Shown: positions 25,529 to 34,564, counted from the first letter of the stretch. The stretch is 64,000 nt of DNA from Actinomycetospora termitidis (GCF_030286555.1 NZ_JASVWF010000001.1:1364001-1428000); one strand, 5' to 3'. Numbers and translations are program-made. The notes: generated by a model from the letters alone, not told the origin.

Positions 25529-26572
25529 TCAGGCCGCGGCGCGACGACCGGAGACGCGCCAGAACACCCGGCCCCAGGACTCGGCCGCACGGTCGGCGGC
25601 GAAGTGGGCGAGGTAGTGCTCCCGGGCGGAGGCACCGAGGGCGGCGGCGGTCGTCGGGTTCGCGAGGCGCCCGAACGTCGCGGTGAGGCCGGCGACGTCG
25701 TCGACCCCGAGCGGCGGCAGGGAGGGCGGGCAGAACTCGGGGAGACCGCCGGAGTCCGACACGATCGTCGGGATGCCGAGCTGCATCGAGAGGACCTGGA
25801 CGCCGCTCTGGGTCGCCAGCCGGTAGTGCGCCAACGAGCCCTTGGCGCGGGCGAGGTCGGGGAGGACGTCGGCGTAGGCGAAGTGCTCGCGGCGCCACTC
25901 GACGTGCTCGGGCAGCGTCACCGACTCGAGCGGCCCGTTGCCGAGCAGCAGCAGGCGGTCGCCCCGGAAGTCCGCCGACGCGACGTGCGCGGCCCAGGCC
26001 TCCAGGGCGACACCGACGTTCTTGTACGGCGACATGCGCCCGAGCAGCACGAAGTCCCGCCGCTCGACCGACGGCACGGGCGGGAGCGCGGACTCGGGGA
26101 CGTCGGAGGTCAGCGGCACGACGTCGACCCGGCGCCCGAACCGCGCCGAGAGCACCGCGGCCACGTGGGCGCTGGGGGCGACGACGGCGGCCGCCGAGCG
26201 CGTCTGGTGGTCGAGGACGGCGCGGCGGTGCCACGGCCGTTCCTCGGTGGCGTCGTGCGGGCGGTCGTCGTGGACGACCTGGACGAGCGGCGCCAGACGG
26301 GTCATCGGCAGCCAGCGCGGGTCGTGCATGAGCTCGGAGACCACGACGTCGGGCCGGAACCGCCGGGCCTCCGCCGTCACCCGGGCGAGCGCGGGGACCG
26401 TGCGCGGGTCCTTGATCGAGGGGTCGAGCACGCGCTCGTCGGCGCGCGCGGCGACCTTCTCGTAGTGCTGGTCGGTGGTCACGACGAGGCACTCGTGTCC
26501 GGCCGCGGACAGCGCGTCGACCTGCACGCGCGTGAGCGTGCGCAGCCACGGCGAGAGCCAGAGGACCCTCAC
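25529..26572 (-). CDS. glycosyltransferase, GT4-like
   Basis: This 347-residue GT-B protein opens MRVLWLSPWLRTLTRVQVDALSAAGHE, contains PDVVVSELMHDPRW, and has a donor-domain start at DFVLLGRMSPYKNVGVALEAW near 170. QSGVQVLSMQLGIPTIVSDSGGLPEF near 275 matches the donor-site region of GT4 enzymes. It is expected to add a sugar to the lipid-linked repeat unit on the cytoplasmic face; donor and acceptor are unknown. The GTG start overlaps the stop of the upstream GT gene by four bases (GTGA), so the two are translationally coupled. Confidence 0.88.
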   Translation of the reverse strand: MRVLWLSPWLRTLTRVQVDALSAAGHECLVVTTDQHYEKVAARADERVLDPSIKDPRTVPALARVTAEARRFRPDVVVSELMHDPRWLPMTRLAPLVQVVHDDRPHDATEERPWHRRAVLDHQTRSAAAVVAPSAHVAAVLSARFGRRVDVVPLTSDVPESALPPVPSVERRDFVLLGRMSPYKNVGVALEAWAAHVASADFRGDRLLLLGNGPLESVTLPEHVEWRREHFAYADVLPDLARAKGSLAHYRLATQSGVQVLSMQLGIPTIVSDSGGLPEFCPPSLPPLGVDDVAGLTATFGRLANPTTAAALGASAREHYLAHFAADRAAESWGRVFWRVSGRRAAA

Positions 26573-28551
26573 AGCACGTCCGCCGGCTCGGACGGGGCAC
26601 CCGGGATCGGGCGCTCGAGCAGGCGCCCGAACGCCCGCTGGTAGGCGTCGGCCATGGCGGCGTCGGTGTAGTGCGCCAGCGCGCGCTCCCGGCCGGCCTC
26701 GCCGAGGGCGGCCAGGCCGTCACGGTCGTCCAGCGCGGTCGTCAGGGCGGCCGCCCAGGACTCGACGGTCGCGGGGGAGACCACGACACCGGCCGCCCCG
26801 TGGTCGAGCATCTCGGGCACGGTGCCGCTGGCGGACGCCATGACCGGCACCCCGCGCGTCATCGCCTCCACCATCACCAGCGGGAACGCCTCGAAGTCGC
26901 TCGGCACGCAGAGCACGTCGGTCTCGGCGAACGCCGCGGCGGGCCCCGAGACCTGCCCCCACCATCGCACCCGGTCGCGCAGGGCGGCGGGGGTCCGCGG
27001 CTCGAGGGCCGCGCGGTCCGGGCCGTCGCCGAAGATGTCGAGGGTCCAGTCGTCGCGGCCGAGCGACTCGAGCGCGCGGATCAGCAGCAGCGGGTTCTTG
27101 TACTCGAGGATGCGGGTCAGCATCGCGAGGCGCAGCGGGCCCGTGCGGGCCCGGAAGGTCAGCGGGTCGGCGGCCGGGATCCCGTTCGGGGCGGCCATGA
27201 CGAGGTCGGTGAGCCGCTGGTGGCGGGTCAGGTCCGCGTGGTGCTGCGCGGAGAGCACCAGCAGCCCGTCCGCGCCGCGCAGGGCGGCGGCGACCGTGCT
27301 GGAGTAGGTGGGCCGGTCGAGCCGGGCCGGGTCGTGCGTGGCGGGCATCCACCGGCGGCGTTGTCCGGCGGCCCGGCCCAGCGCCCGCCAGGCCCGCGCG
27401 AAGGCGACCTCGGTGTTGGTGACCCCACCCACCACGATCGCGTCGTCGCCCGCGACCTCCACCGTCGGCTGCCACCACGGCACGAACGCGAGGCGCACCC
27501 GCGGGTCGAGCTCGGCGGTGTAGAGCCCCAGCCCCTGCAGGCACACCAGTGTCACGGGGTGCCCCCGGTCGACGAGGGCGTTGGCCAGCAGGACCCGCTG
27601 GCGCTCGGCCCCGCCGAGGGTGAGCTGGTTGGTGGTGACGACGATGCCCGGCCGCCCGGCCGCGCGCTCGGTCTGGGCGACTCGACGACGACGGCGGTCC
27701 GACCGCTTGGAGCGCTGGACGCGGTCGAGCACGGCGGAACCGAGCGAGAACACCGTCCCCGGGCCGCGGTTGCCGGCGTTGCCGAGCGCCATCACCTGCG
27801 CGGCGCGCAGCAGGTCGTCGCCGCGCTGCGAGGCCAGCGGGTCGTCGGTCTGGGTCCCGGCGGCGGTGTGGCGGACCTGCGGGCCGTCGTCGTCGACCAG
27901 GTGGAGCGTCCAGCCCGCCCGACGGGCCGCCGGCTGCCACGTCGCGTCCTCGCCGTAGACGAAGAACCGCTCGTCGAAGGGCCCGAGCGCGTTCCAGGCG
28001 TCGCGGGCGACGAACAGGCAGCAGCCCGCCATGTAGCCGTCGACGTCGTGCGGGGCCGAGGGGTAGAGGTCCGAGAGCCAGGACAGGCGGGGGTGTTCCC
28101 GCAGCCGCTTCGCGTAGCCCGCGGCGTTGAGCAGGTTGCGCAGCACGCTCTGCTCGCGGTGGGCGACGTCCCAGGGCAGCTCCCGCCCCTCCGGGTCGAG
28201 CACCGGCGGGGACACCGCCGCGACCCGTGGCCGCGCGATCGCCGCGCGGGCCGCCGTCAGCGGGCCGATCAGCTCAGCGTCGGGGTTCAGGTGGAGCATG
28301 TCCGCGTCCGGGCACTGCGCCGCGAGGCGGTTCATCGCCGCGATGTAGCCGAGGTTGCTCTCGCAGAACGTCCAGCGGACGTCCGGGTACGCCGCCGCCA
28401 GCTCGCGCACCTGCGGTGAGCCCGAGGACGCGTTGTCCCAGACGTACGTGGTCGCGTCGGGCAGGTGCTTCTCGACGCTGCGCAGCGCGCGGTCCAGCAG
28501 GTCGGCCCGCCGGTAGGACACGATCAGGACCGCCAGCTCACGCACCGCCAC
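26569..28551 (-). CDS. two-domain glycosyltransferase, GT2 fused to GT4
   Basis: This 660-residue protein has an N-terminal GT2 (rhamnosyltransferase-like) domain: LAVLIVSYRRADLLDRAL, VWDNASSGSP, NLGYIAAMNRLA, DMLHLNPDAEL and FDERFFVYGEDATW. After a basic linker near 300 (RSKRSDRRRRR) a GT4 domain starts with IVVTTNQLTLGGAERQRVLL and includes LAMLTRILEYKNPLLLIRAL, DIFGDGPDR and CVPSDFEAFPLVMVEAMTRGVPVMAS. Two successive sugars could be added by one polypeptide. The GTG at 28551 is chosen because GAAGGAGA lies nine bases upstream; a GTG at 28545 and a longer frame to 28605 are less likely. Confidence 0.92.
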   Translation of the reverse strand: MAVRELAVLIVSYRRADLLDRALRSVEKHLPDATTYVWDNASSGSPQVRELAAAYPDVRWTFCESNLGYIAAMNRLAAQCPDADMLHLNPDAELIGPLTAARAAIARPRVAAVSPPVLDPEGRELPWDVAHREQSVLRNLLNAAGYAKRLREHPRLSWLSDLYPSAPHDVDGYMAGCCLFVARDAWNALGPFDERFFVYGEDATWQPAARRAGWTLHLVDDDGPQVRHTAAGTQTDDPLASQRGDDLLRAAQVMALGNAGNRGPGTVFSLGSAVLDRVQRSKRSDRRRRRVAQTERAAGRPGIVVTTNQLTLGGAERQRVLLANALVDRGHPVTLVCLQGLGLYTAELDPRVRLAFVPWWQPTVEVAGDDAIVVGGVTNTEVAFARAWRALGRAAGQRRRWMPATHDPARLDRPTYSSTVAAALRGADGLLVLSAQHHADLTRHQRLTDLVMAAPNGIPAADPLTFRARTGPLRLAMLTRILEYKNPLLLIRALESLGRDDWTLDIFGDGPDRAALEPRTPAALRDRVRWWGQVSGPAAAFAETDVLCVPSDFEAFPLVMVEAMTRGVPVMASASGTVPEMLDHGAAGVVVSPATVESWAAALTTALDDRDGLAALGEAGRERALAHYTDAAMADAYQRAFGRLLERPIPGAPSEPADVL

Positions 28552-28647
28552 GACGTGCCGTCTCCTTCGCCGTCCACCACGATCCGGACACCGCGATCGT
28601 GGCACGGCGCCCGGAGTGACCCGGGCCCGCCCCGGCCGGTGTAGTCG

Positions 28648-30435
28648 TCAGCCCTTGCGGATGACGCGCATCTCCACGAACTTGCCCTGCTGGCGCATGC
28701 GGATGGTCTGCAGCGCGGCCATGTCGAGCTCCATGGTCGGCACGTCGGTGATGTCGGAGAGGTCGCGACCCCGCCCGGCGCTGCGCGTGCCCGCCGCGAC
28801 CGTCGGACGCAGCTGCGTGGTCTCGGCGTCCAGCGCGTTCTGCTCCTCCGGGACGCGGGGGCCGGGGAGGACGGTGGTCGCGGCGTCGAGCCCGACGCCG
28901 GCCGGGTCGATCCGCGGGTCGACCTCGGGCGCGGACGGGGCGACGCCGAGGCCCTCGTCGTCCGGGTGGGCCGCGGCCTCGGCCTCCATGCGGTCGAGGC
29001 TCTTCGGGCGCAGGGCCCCGAGCAGGGCGTTGCGCATCGCCGGCGGGATCGCACCGACGAGCAGCGCCCCGCCGAAGTAGGCGATCCCGCCCGCGGCCAG
29101 GGGGACGATCAGCGGCAGGTCGTAGGTCAGCCAGATCGCCCCGAGCGCGAGCAGGCCGGCGGGGACCAGCCGGGCGAGGTAGCCGAACGGCAACGGGTGC
29201 ACCCCGTGCCGGCGCAGCCGCCACTGCGAGGCCAGGACGCCGATCGTCTCGGTGACGATCAGCATGATGCCGCAGGCCACGGCGCCGAGGCGGGGCACCA
29301 GGATGATGTTCCCGACGATGTTGATGATCAGGTTGATCGTCGACATCGTCGTCAGGTAGCGCTGCTCGTGGGCAGCGATGAGCCCGTCCGAGACGATCGC
29401 GGACAGGAACGTCATGGCGACCGCGATGAAGAAGAACTGCAGCGGCGGCCCGGCGAACGCGCCGACCCCGTCCTCGCCGCCGACGATGTCGGCCATCCGC
29501 TGGGCCAGCGGCCAGCCGATCACCGCGATCGGGAGGCCGACGAGCAGCAGGAAGCGGTAGCCCTGGTCGACGGCGCGGGCGAACCGGTCACGGTCGGAGT
29601 TGTAGGTCTCGTTGATCGTCGAGAGCACGGAGCGCTCGAACACCTGTGAGATCAGGGTGAGCGTGAACGCGATCTGCAGGGCCGCGTAGTAGCCGCCGAT
29701 CTGTTCGGAGGTGCCGAGGATCGACAGGATCAGGCCGTCGGCGCGCCAGTAGAGCACCGCGATGATCGAGATGATCGTGAGCGGGAACGCCTCCTTGAGG
29801 AGGCGCCACATCTGCGGCCAGTCGACCACCCAGCTCAGCTCGGTGAGCCGCCGCGCGCCCCACCACTGGATCACCAGGCGCAGGGCCTGCGGGATGATCT
29901 GGACCGCGCACATCGCGAGCAGACCCCAGTCGAAGTACGCGACCGAGGCGGCGGCGGAGAGCGTGAGCACGCGGGAGAAGAACTCGGCCGAGGCCGCCGA
30001 GGAGTACCGCACCTTGACGTCGAACACCGGCTCGTAGCACGACGAGACCGTGGTGAAGATCAGTCCGACGGCGAGCACGCAGACGGCGGCCTGCTGCTCG
30101 ACGTCGCCCCAGTAGACCCCGATGCCCGCGATCCCGGCGATGATCGCCAACGGGAGCGCGTACACCGTCGAGAACGAGATGTTCATCCCGACGAGGCGTT
30201 CGAGGTTGCCGCCCAGCCCCGCGACCCGGCGCACGATGATCGTGCCGATCCCGAGCTCAGTGAACGCCTCGAAGGTCTGCGCGAAGACGACGGCCGCGGC
30301 GAGGACGCCGTAGCCGTCCTCGCCGAGGTATCGGGTGGCGATGCCGAGGGTCACCATCGAGAGCGGCAGCGCCGAGAACTTGGCCAGCACCTGGATGACG
30401 ACGCCGCGCGCGATCGCCGTGGACCGGGTGCTCAT
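28648..30435 (-). CDS. Wzx-type polysaccharide flippase with long cytoplasmic tail
   Basis: This 595-residue member of the MATE/MVF superfamily is expected to flip lipid-linked repeat units across the membrane. About twelve to fourteen membrane segments fill residues 10-465, beginning RGVVIQVLAKFSALPLSMVTLGIATRYLGEDGYGVL, the typical flippase N-terminus. The last ~130 residues are hydrophilic and rich in Asp, Glu, Pro and Thr. They hold several Thr-rich spots (DAATTVLPGP, AETTQLRPT, DVPTMELD) that resemble Ser/Thr-kinase sites. Unlike its GT neighbours it is not overlapped by another gene; 96 bp separate it from the GT2-GT4 gene downstream. Confidence 0.92.
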   Translation of the reverse strand: MSTRSTAIARGVVIQVLAKFSALPLSMVTLGIATRYLGEDGYGVLAAAVVFAQTFEAFTELGIGTIIVRRVAGLGGNLERLVGMNISFSTVYALPLAIIAGIAGIGVYWGDVEQQAAVCVLAVGLIFTTVSSCYEPVFDVKVRYSSAASAEFFSRVLTLSAAASVAYFDWGLLAMCAVQIIPQALRLVIQWWGARRLTELSWVVDWPQMWRLLKEAFPLTIISIIAVLYWRADGLILSILGTSEQIGGYYAALQIAFTLTLISQVFERSVLSTINETYNSDRDRFARAVDQGYRFLLLVGLPIAVIGWPLAQRMADIVGGEDGVGAFAGPPLQFFFIAVAMTFLSAIVSDGLIAAHEQRYLTTMSTINLIINIVGNIILVPRLGAVACGIMLIVTETIGVLASQWRLRRHGVHPLPFGYLARLVPAGLLALGAIWLTYDLPLIVPLAAGGIAYFGGALLVGAIPPAMRNALLGALRPKSLDRMEAEAAAHPDDEGLGVAPSAPEVDPRIDPAGVGLDAATTVLPGPRVPEEQNALDAETTQLRPTVAAGTRSAGRGRDLSDITDVPTMELDMAALQTIRMRQQGKFVEMRVIRKG

Positions 30436-30582
30436 CGTCGCCGATGCTACTCGCGCGTGCCCGGACGGATTCCTGGCGCACGCCCTGCTCGGAGGCCTCC
30501 CGGAGCCGGTCGACGGCTCCGTCGGGGCCGCTGACTAGGGTGACGTCCCGATGGACGCGCGGGCCCTGCGGAATGTGACGAC

Positions 30583-31524
30583 GTGAGCACCTGGCTGCTC
30601 ACCGGCGGCGCCGGCTACATCGGCTCCCACGTGCTCGCGGCCCTCCGCGCGGCGGGGCACGACGCGGTCGTCCTCGACGACCTCTCGACGGGGCTCACCT
30701 CGCGGCTCCCCGACGACGTCGAGCTCCTGCGCCACGACCTGCTCGAGCCCGGCCTGCCGGACGTCCTCACCGACCTCACCCGCCGCCGGGACGTCGACGG
30801 GGTGGTGCACCTCGCGGCGAAGAAGTCGGTGCCGGAGTCGGTCGCGGTGCCGCTGGACTACTACGAGCACAACGTCGGCGGCACGGTCGCCATGCTGCGG
30901 GCGGCGGCGACCGCCGGCATCGGACGGTTCGTGTACTCCTCGAGCGCGGCGGTCTACGGCGAGACCTCCGCCGAGCCGGTCGCCGAGGAGCACCCCACCC
31001 TGCCGACGAGCCCCTACGGCGAGACGAAGCTGGCGGGGGAGTGGGCGGTGCGCCGGTACGCGGAGGCCGAGGGCCTCGTGTGGACGGCGCTGCGCTACTT
31101 CAACGTGGCCGGCTCGGCCTCCGCGGCGCTCGCCGACCGGGGCGCCACGAACCTGTTGCCGCTGGTGATGCGGGCCGTGGACACGGGCCGGCCGGTCCAG
31201 GTCTTCGGCGACGACTGGCCGACGCCGGACGGCACCTGCCTGCGGGACTACGTGCACGTGGAGGACCTCGCCGAGGCCCACGTCGCCGCGGCGGCCGCTC
31301 TGCTCGAGGGCCGCTCGCCGGGCGCACTCAACGTCGGGCGCAACGAGGGCACCAGCGTCCTCGAGGTGATCCGGGCGGTCGAGGAGGCCCGCGGCCGGCC
31401 GGTGCCGTACGAGATCGTCGCGCGTCGCCCCGGCGACCCGGCCCGCGTGGTCGCCGACGCGTCGCGGATCGCGACGGTCCTCGGGTGGCGGGCCTCCCGC
31501 GGCATCGCCGCGATGGCCGGCTGA
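30583..31524 (+). CDS. galE: UDP-glucose 4-epimerase-like (short C-terminus)
   Basis: This 313-residue extended SDR has TGGAGYIGSHV at 7-17, VVHLAAKKSVPESV near 84 and the catalytic pair Y145/K149 in SPYGETK. RYFNVAGS and GDDWPTPDGTCLRDYVHVEDLA are hallmark GalE segments. It interconverts UDP-Glc and UDP-Gal (or the GlcNAc forms). The protein ends WRASRGIAAMAG, while usual GalE proteins carry a further 10-20 residues with a conserved aromatic helix, so the end is shortened. The start is a GTG. Confidence 0.9.
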   Translation: MSTWLLTGGAGYIGSHVLAALRAAGHDAVVLDDLSTGLTSRLPDDVELLRHDLLEPGLPDVLTDLTRRRDVDGVVHLAAKKSVPESVAVPLDYYEHNVGGTVAMLRAAATAGIGRFVYSSSAAVYGETSAEPVAEEHPTLPTSPYGETKLAGEWAVRRYAEAEGLVWTALRYFNVAGSASAALADRGATNLLPLVMRAVDTGRPVQVFGDDWPTPDGTCLRDYVHVEDLAEAHVAAAAALLEGRSPGALNVGRNEGTSVLEVIRAVEEARGRPVPYEIVARRPGDPARVVADASRIATVLGWRASRGIAAMAG

Positions 31525-31558
31525 GCGGTCCCCGACGCCGATCGGCGCCGAGGACCGC
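31525..31558. terminator. bidirectional hairpin between galE and the oxygenase gene
   Basis: GCGGTCC (31525-31531) pairs with GGACCGC (31552-31558), and an inner palindrome GCCGATCGGC extends the structure. It lies in the 40-bp gap between convergent genes. Confidence 0.7.
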
Positions 31559-31564
31559 GGCGCG

Positions 31565-32227
31565 TCAGCTGCCGAAGGTCCCGTCGGCGTTCAGCTTGCG
31601 GTAGTAGCCCGAGAGGTCCATGCGGCGCTTGGCGTTGACGGTGGACTTGCCCTCGTCGACGAACAGGCGCAGCGGGATCGCGCGGAAGTCGAAGCTCACG
31701 CGCGAGGTGTCGGTGTCGTTCGGGTAGTTGCCGTGGCGGTTGTTCACGGCGTCGAACCGCCACACCTCGCCCGGGTCCACCACGACCGGCGAGAACGTGT
31801 CGCCGCCCGGGCTGTCCTCGATCCACATCGAGTTGGTGCCGTAGGCGCGGGTCAGCGGCAGCCAGTAGTTCAGCGTGGCCGGCTGGTGGTTGTAGTCGGA
31901 GTCCTTGTGGAACTCGGACACCGCGACGCTGCCCGGGCGGTGGACCCGGAAGGTGGGCACGCGCTGCACGGCGAGGTCCTCGCCGTACTGCGGCAGGATC
32001 CACTCGACCAGGAAGCGGTCGTAGAGGTCGCGCACCTGCTCGTACTCGCGGTAGAAGATCGAGTGGTCGTCGGAGTCCTGGTCGTGGTTGTCCACGTCCG
32101 CACGGCGACCCAGGTCGTGGATCTTCTCGAGGTCGGGGGTGTCGAGGATCTTCGCGACCACCGTCGAGAAGGGGAACTCGATCGGGTCGTACGTGAGCAC
32201 GGTGCCGTGCTCGCTGCGGTCGGCCAT
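31565..32227 (-). CDS. 2-oxoglutarate/Fe(II)-type oxygenase
   Basis: This 220-residue protein has an iron triad and co-substrate residue laid out as in phytanoyl-CoA-dioxygenase-like enzymes: H107-x-D109 in SEFHKDSDYN, distal H165 in NNRHGNYPN, and R176 in TSRVSFDFRAI. The sequence also recalls StrG-like proteins of aminocyclitol clusters, which is an impression only. It probably hydroxylates or oxidises a sugar or amino-acid intermediate; the substrate is unknown. The ATG follows AGGAAGG. It lies 13 bp after a GT gene on the same strand, the last gene of that three-gene run. Confidence 0.78.
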   Translation of the reverse strand: MADRSEHGTVLTYDPIEFPFSTVVAKILDTPDLEKIHDLGRRADVDNHDQDSDDHSIFYREYEQVRDLYDRFLVEWILPQYGEDLAVQRVPTFRVHRPGSVAVSEFHKDSDYNHQPATLNYWLPLTRAYGTNSMWIEDSPGGDTFSPVVVDPGEVWRFDAVNNRHGNYPNDTDTSRVSFDFRAIPLRLFVDEGKSTVNAKRRMDLSGYYRKLNADGTFGS

Positions 32228-32240
32228 CGGAACCTTCCTG

Positions 32241-33362
32241 TTACGGGGAGAGGAGTTCGCGGTAGAGCCCCACGAGGCGGTCCGCCCAGACGGCGGCGCC
32301 GTACGGCGTCACGCTCTCCCGGGCCCGGGCACCCAGGTGGACCCGGACCTCGTCGTCGGAGAGCAGCTTGTCGAGGGCCGCGGCGAGCGCGGCCGGGTCG
32401 TGCACGCCGACGACGACCCCGTTGTCGCCGTCACGGACGAGGGTCGCCAGTCCGCCGACGGGGGTGACGACGGGGCACAGGCCCCACGCCATCCCCTCGA
32501 GGACCGACATCGGCAGCCCCTCCCACCAGCTCGGCAGGAGGAGGAGCTGGGCGTCCCCGAGGAGCTCGTCCCGCTCCTCGGGCCCGATCCAGGTGCGCAC
32601 GTCGACGGTGCGCTCCAGCCCGGCCTCGGCGACCGCACGGCGCACCGCGTCGACGTCGCCGTGCCCGGCCAGGGTCAGGTGGAGGCGCTCCCGGTGGTCG
32701 GCCTGCAGCGCCGCGACCGCCTCGATCAGGTCGAAGACGCCCTTGCGGTCGATGAACCGACCGAGGAACACGCCGCCGACGTGCTCGGCGTGCGGGTCGC
32801 GCTCCGGGATCGCGGGGGGCAGCTCGACGGGGTTCGCGAGGACGACCACGCGGTCGTCGGGAAGCCCGAGCCGGGAGGTGTAGACCGCGCGGGCGTCGGG
32901 CGCGAGCACGACGACGCGGTCGGCCCACAGCAGCCGCGCGACGAGGGCGCGGACCGGCCGGGGCAGGCCGTCGAACCACTCGGCGAAGGCGCCGGCGTGG
33001 GTGTGCAGCACGGTCGGGATCCCGACGGCCCGCGCGGCGGCGACCAGGACGCCCTTGCGCAGCGCGGACAGGCCCTTGGCCACGTGCAGGTGCACGACGT
33101 CGACCCGCCGACCCACGATGAGCGTCAGCGCCCGGGCGATCCCGCCGACCATCAGCCGCAGCCGGCGGGCGAGGCCGACCTCGTCGTAGGTGGTGACGAC
33201 CCGCACCGCCACGTCCTCCCGCGCGTCCAGGAAGCGCACGTGCAGACGCTGGACGGACGAGATGCCGCCCGGGGTCCCCGCGGCCTGGCCGACGACCAGG
33301 ACGCGTAGCGGAGCGGAGCCGGACCCGAGGTCGGCGCCGCGCAGCGGTCCGGAGGACGTCAC
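32241..33362 (-). CDS. glycosyltransferase family 4
   Basis: This 373-residue protein contains LRVLVVGQAAGTPGGISSVQRLHVRFL (acceptor-side Rossmann start), VVHLHVAKGLSALRKG and VLHTHAGAF. The donor domain starts at VGGVFLGRFIDRKGVFDLIEAV, with LLLLPSWWEGLPMSVLEGMAWGLCPV, the classical ExxxxxGxP-type donor site of GT4. Its GTG overlaps the stop of the upstream GT by four bases (GTGA). The N-terminal segment GSGSAPLR is encoded by a short repeat (33307-33319) also seen in the initiating transferase gene. The sugar is unknown. Confidence 0.92.
   Translation of the reverse strand: MTSSGPLRGADLGSGSAPLRVLVVGQAAGTPGGISSVQRLHVRFLDAREDVAVRVVTTYDEVGLARRLRLMVGGIARALTLIVGRRVDVVHLHVAKGLSALRKGVLVAAARAVGIPTVLHTHAGAFAEWFDGLPRPVRALVARLLWADRVVVLAPDARAVYTSRLGLPDDRVVVLANPVELPPAIPERDPHAEHVGGVFLGRFIDRKGVFDLIEAVAALQADHRERLHLTLAGHGDVDAVRRAVAEAGLERTVDVRTWIGPEERDELLGDAQLLLLPSWWEGLPMSVLEGMAWGLCPVVTPVGGLATLVRDGDNGVVVGVHDPAALAAALDKLLSDDEVRVHLGARARESVTPYGAAVWADRLVGLYRELLSP
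33307..33319 (-). repeat. copy of the agcggagcggagc element
   Basis: This 13-base core and its flanks match the 36-bp tandem repeat at 13001-13071 at 18 of 21 positions. Here it encodes GSGSAPLR at the start of the GT4 protein. Confidence 0.5.
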
Positions 33363-34564
33363 CGGGAGGCGACCGCCGGGTCGACGGTGCCGTAGGCCGC
33401 GAGCAGGGACAGCTGGGAGTGCGACCAGGACAGGGCGCCGGCGACGCGCTCGCGGCCGACCTCCCCCATCTGCTTGCGGCGCACCGGGTCGTCCAGCAGG
33501 TCCGAGACCAGGGCCGCGTACTCCTCGACGTCGTTCGGCCGGGCGAACAGCGCGGCGTCGCCGGCGGAGACCCGGCTCTCGGTGAGGTCGAACGAGACCA
33601 TCGGCAGGCCCATCGCCATGTACTCCATGATCTTGTTCATGGTGGACACGTCGTTGAGCGGGTTGAGCGGGTCCGGGGCGAGGCCCAGGCACGCCGTCGA
33701 GAGGTAGCGGCGCACGTCGGGGGTGTCGGCCATGCCGGTGAAGGTGACCCGGTCGTCGAGCCCGAGGCGGTGCGCGAGGTCGACGACGTCGTCGAACGCG
33801 TCTCCGCCACCGAGGAAGGCGGCGTGCCAGTCGTCCCGGCGGTCGGCGAGCTGCGCGAGGGCGCGGACGGCGTAGTCGACGCCGTCCTGCGGGCCCATCA
33901 CCCCGAGGTAGACCAGCAGGTGCTCCTTGCCGTGGGCCAGCTCCGGCTCCGGCGGGACCTGCTTGAAGCGGTCCAGCGCCGGCGCGCTGCGCACGGTGAA
34001 CGCGCGCTCCCCGCGGACCCGGCCCCGGCCGACGGCCTTCGACCGGTAGCTCTCGTTCGTCGAGATGACGACGTCGGCGGTGCGGTAGGTGAGGAACTCC
34101 ATGAGCCGCAGGCCCCAGTACAGCGCGTCCCGCTTGGGCCGGAAGCGGGACAGGTAGAGCTCGGGCACCAGGTCGTGCTGGTCGAAGACGACCTTCGTGC
34201 GCCCGCCGCTGAGCACCTTGAGGACCAGGGCGACCAGGAACAGCAGGTCGGGCGGGTTGCACAGGTGGACGACGTCGACGGGCTCGCGACGGTGGACCGC
34301 ACGCGCCAGGCGCACCGAGTGGAACAGCGCGGTGGCGTACTCCTTGAGGTAGCCCTGCGGTCCCCCGGACGCCGCCTGCAGCGGGTAGCGGTGGATGCGG
34401 ACCCCGTCGACGGTCGCCCGACGCTCGGTGTCCCGGTCCGTGCCCCGCGGGCAGATCACCTCGACGTCCCAGCCGTGGTCGCGCAGCGTCGTGGCCTCCT
34501 GCCAGACGCGGCGGTCGAACGGCACCGAGAGGTTCTCGACGAGGATGAGTGCTCTTCCGGGCAA
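33359..34564 (-). CDS. glycosyltransferase family 4
   Basis: This 401-residue GT-B protein begins RALILVENLSVPFDRRVWQEATTLRDHGW, a typical N-terminus of this GT4 subgroup. VDVVHLCNPPDLLF, VVFDQHDLVPELY and a donor domain at HLLVYLGVMGPQDGVDYAVRAL follow, with DVSTMNKIMEYMAMGLPMVSFDL. The TTG at 34564 starts right at the conserved N-terminus and has GGAAG upstream. An ATG at 34675 would add 37 residues whose codon use looks non-coding. First gene of a coupled run with the GT at 33362 and the oxygenase. Confidence 0.9.
   Translation of the reverse strand: MPGRALILVENLSVPFDRRVWQEATTLRDHGWDVEVICPRGTDRDTERRATVDGVRIHRYPLQAASGGPQGYLKEYATALFHSVRLARAVHRREPVDVVHLCNPPDLLFLVALVLKVLSGGRTKVVFDQHDLVPELYLSRFRPKRDALYWGLRLMEFLTYRTADVVISTNESYRSKAVGRGRVRGERAFTVRSAPALDRFKQVPPEPELAHGKEHLLVYLGVMGPQDGVDYAVRALAQLADRRDDWHAAFLGGGDAFDDVVDLAHRLGLDDRVTFTGMADTPDVRRYLSTACLGLAPDPLNPLNDVSTMNKIMEYMAMGLPMVSFDLTESRVSAGDAALFARPNDVEEYAALVSDLLDDPVRRKQMGEVGRERVAGALSWSHSQLSLLAAYGTVDPAVASR

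Noticed and set aside
24433-25635. Minus-strand open frame spanning the repeat cluster
   Set aside because: It runs antisense through the Wzz tail, the terminator and the repeats. The repeated peptide pieces simply reflect the DNA repeats, and no ribosome-binding site or family was found.
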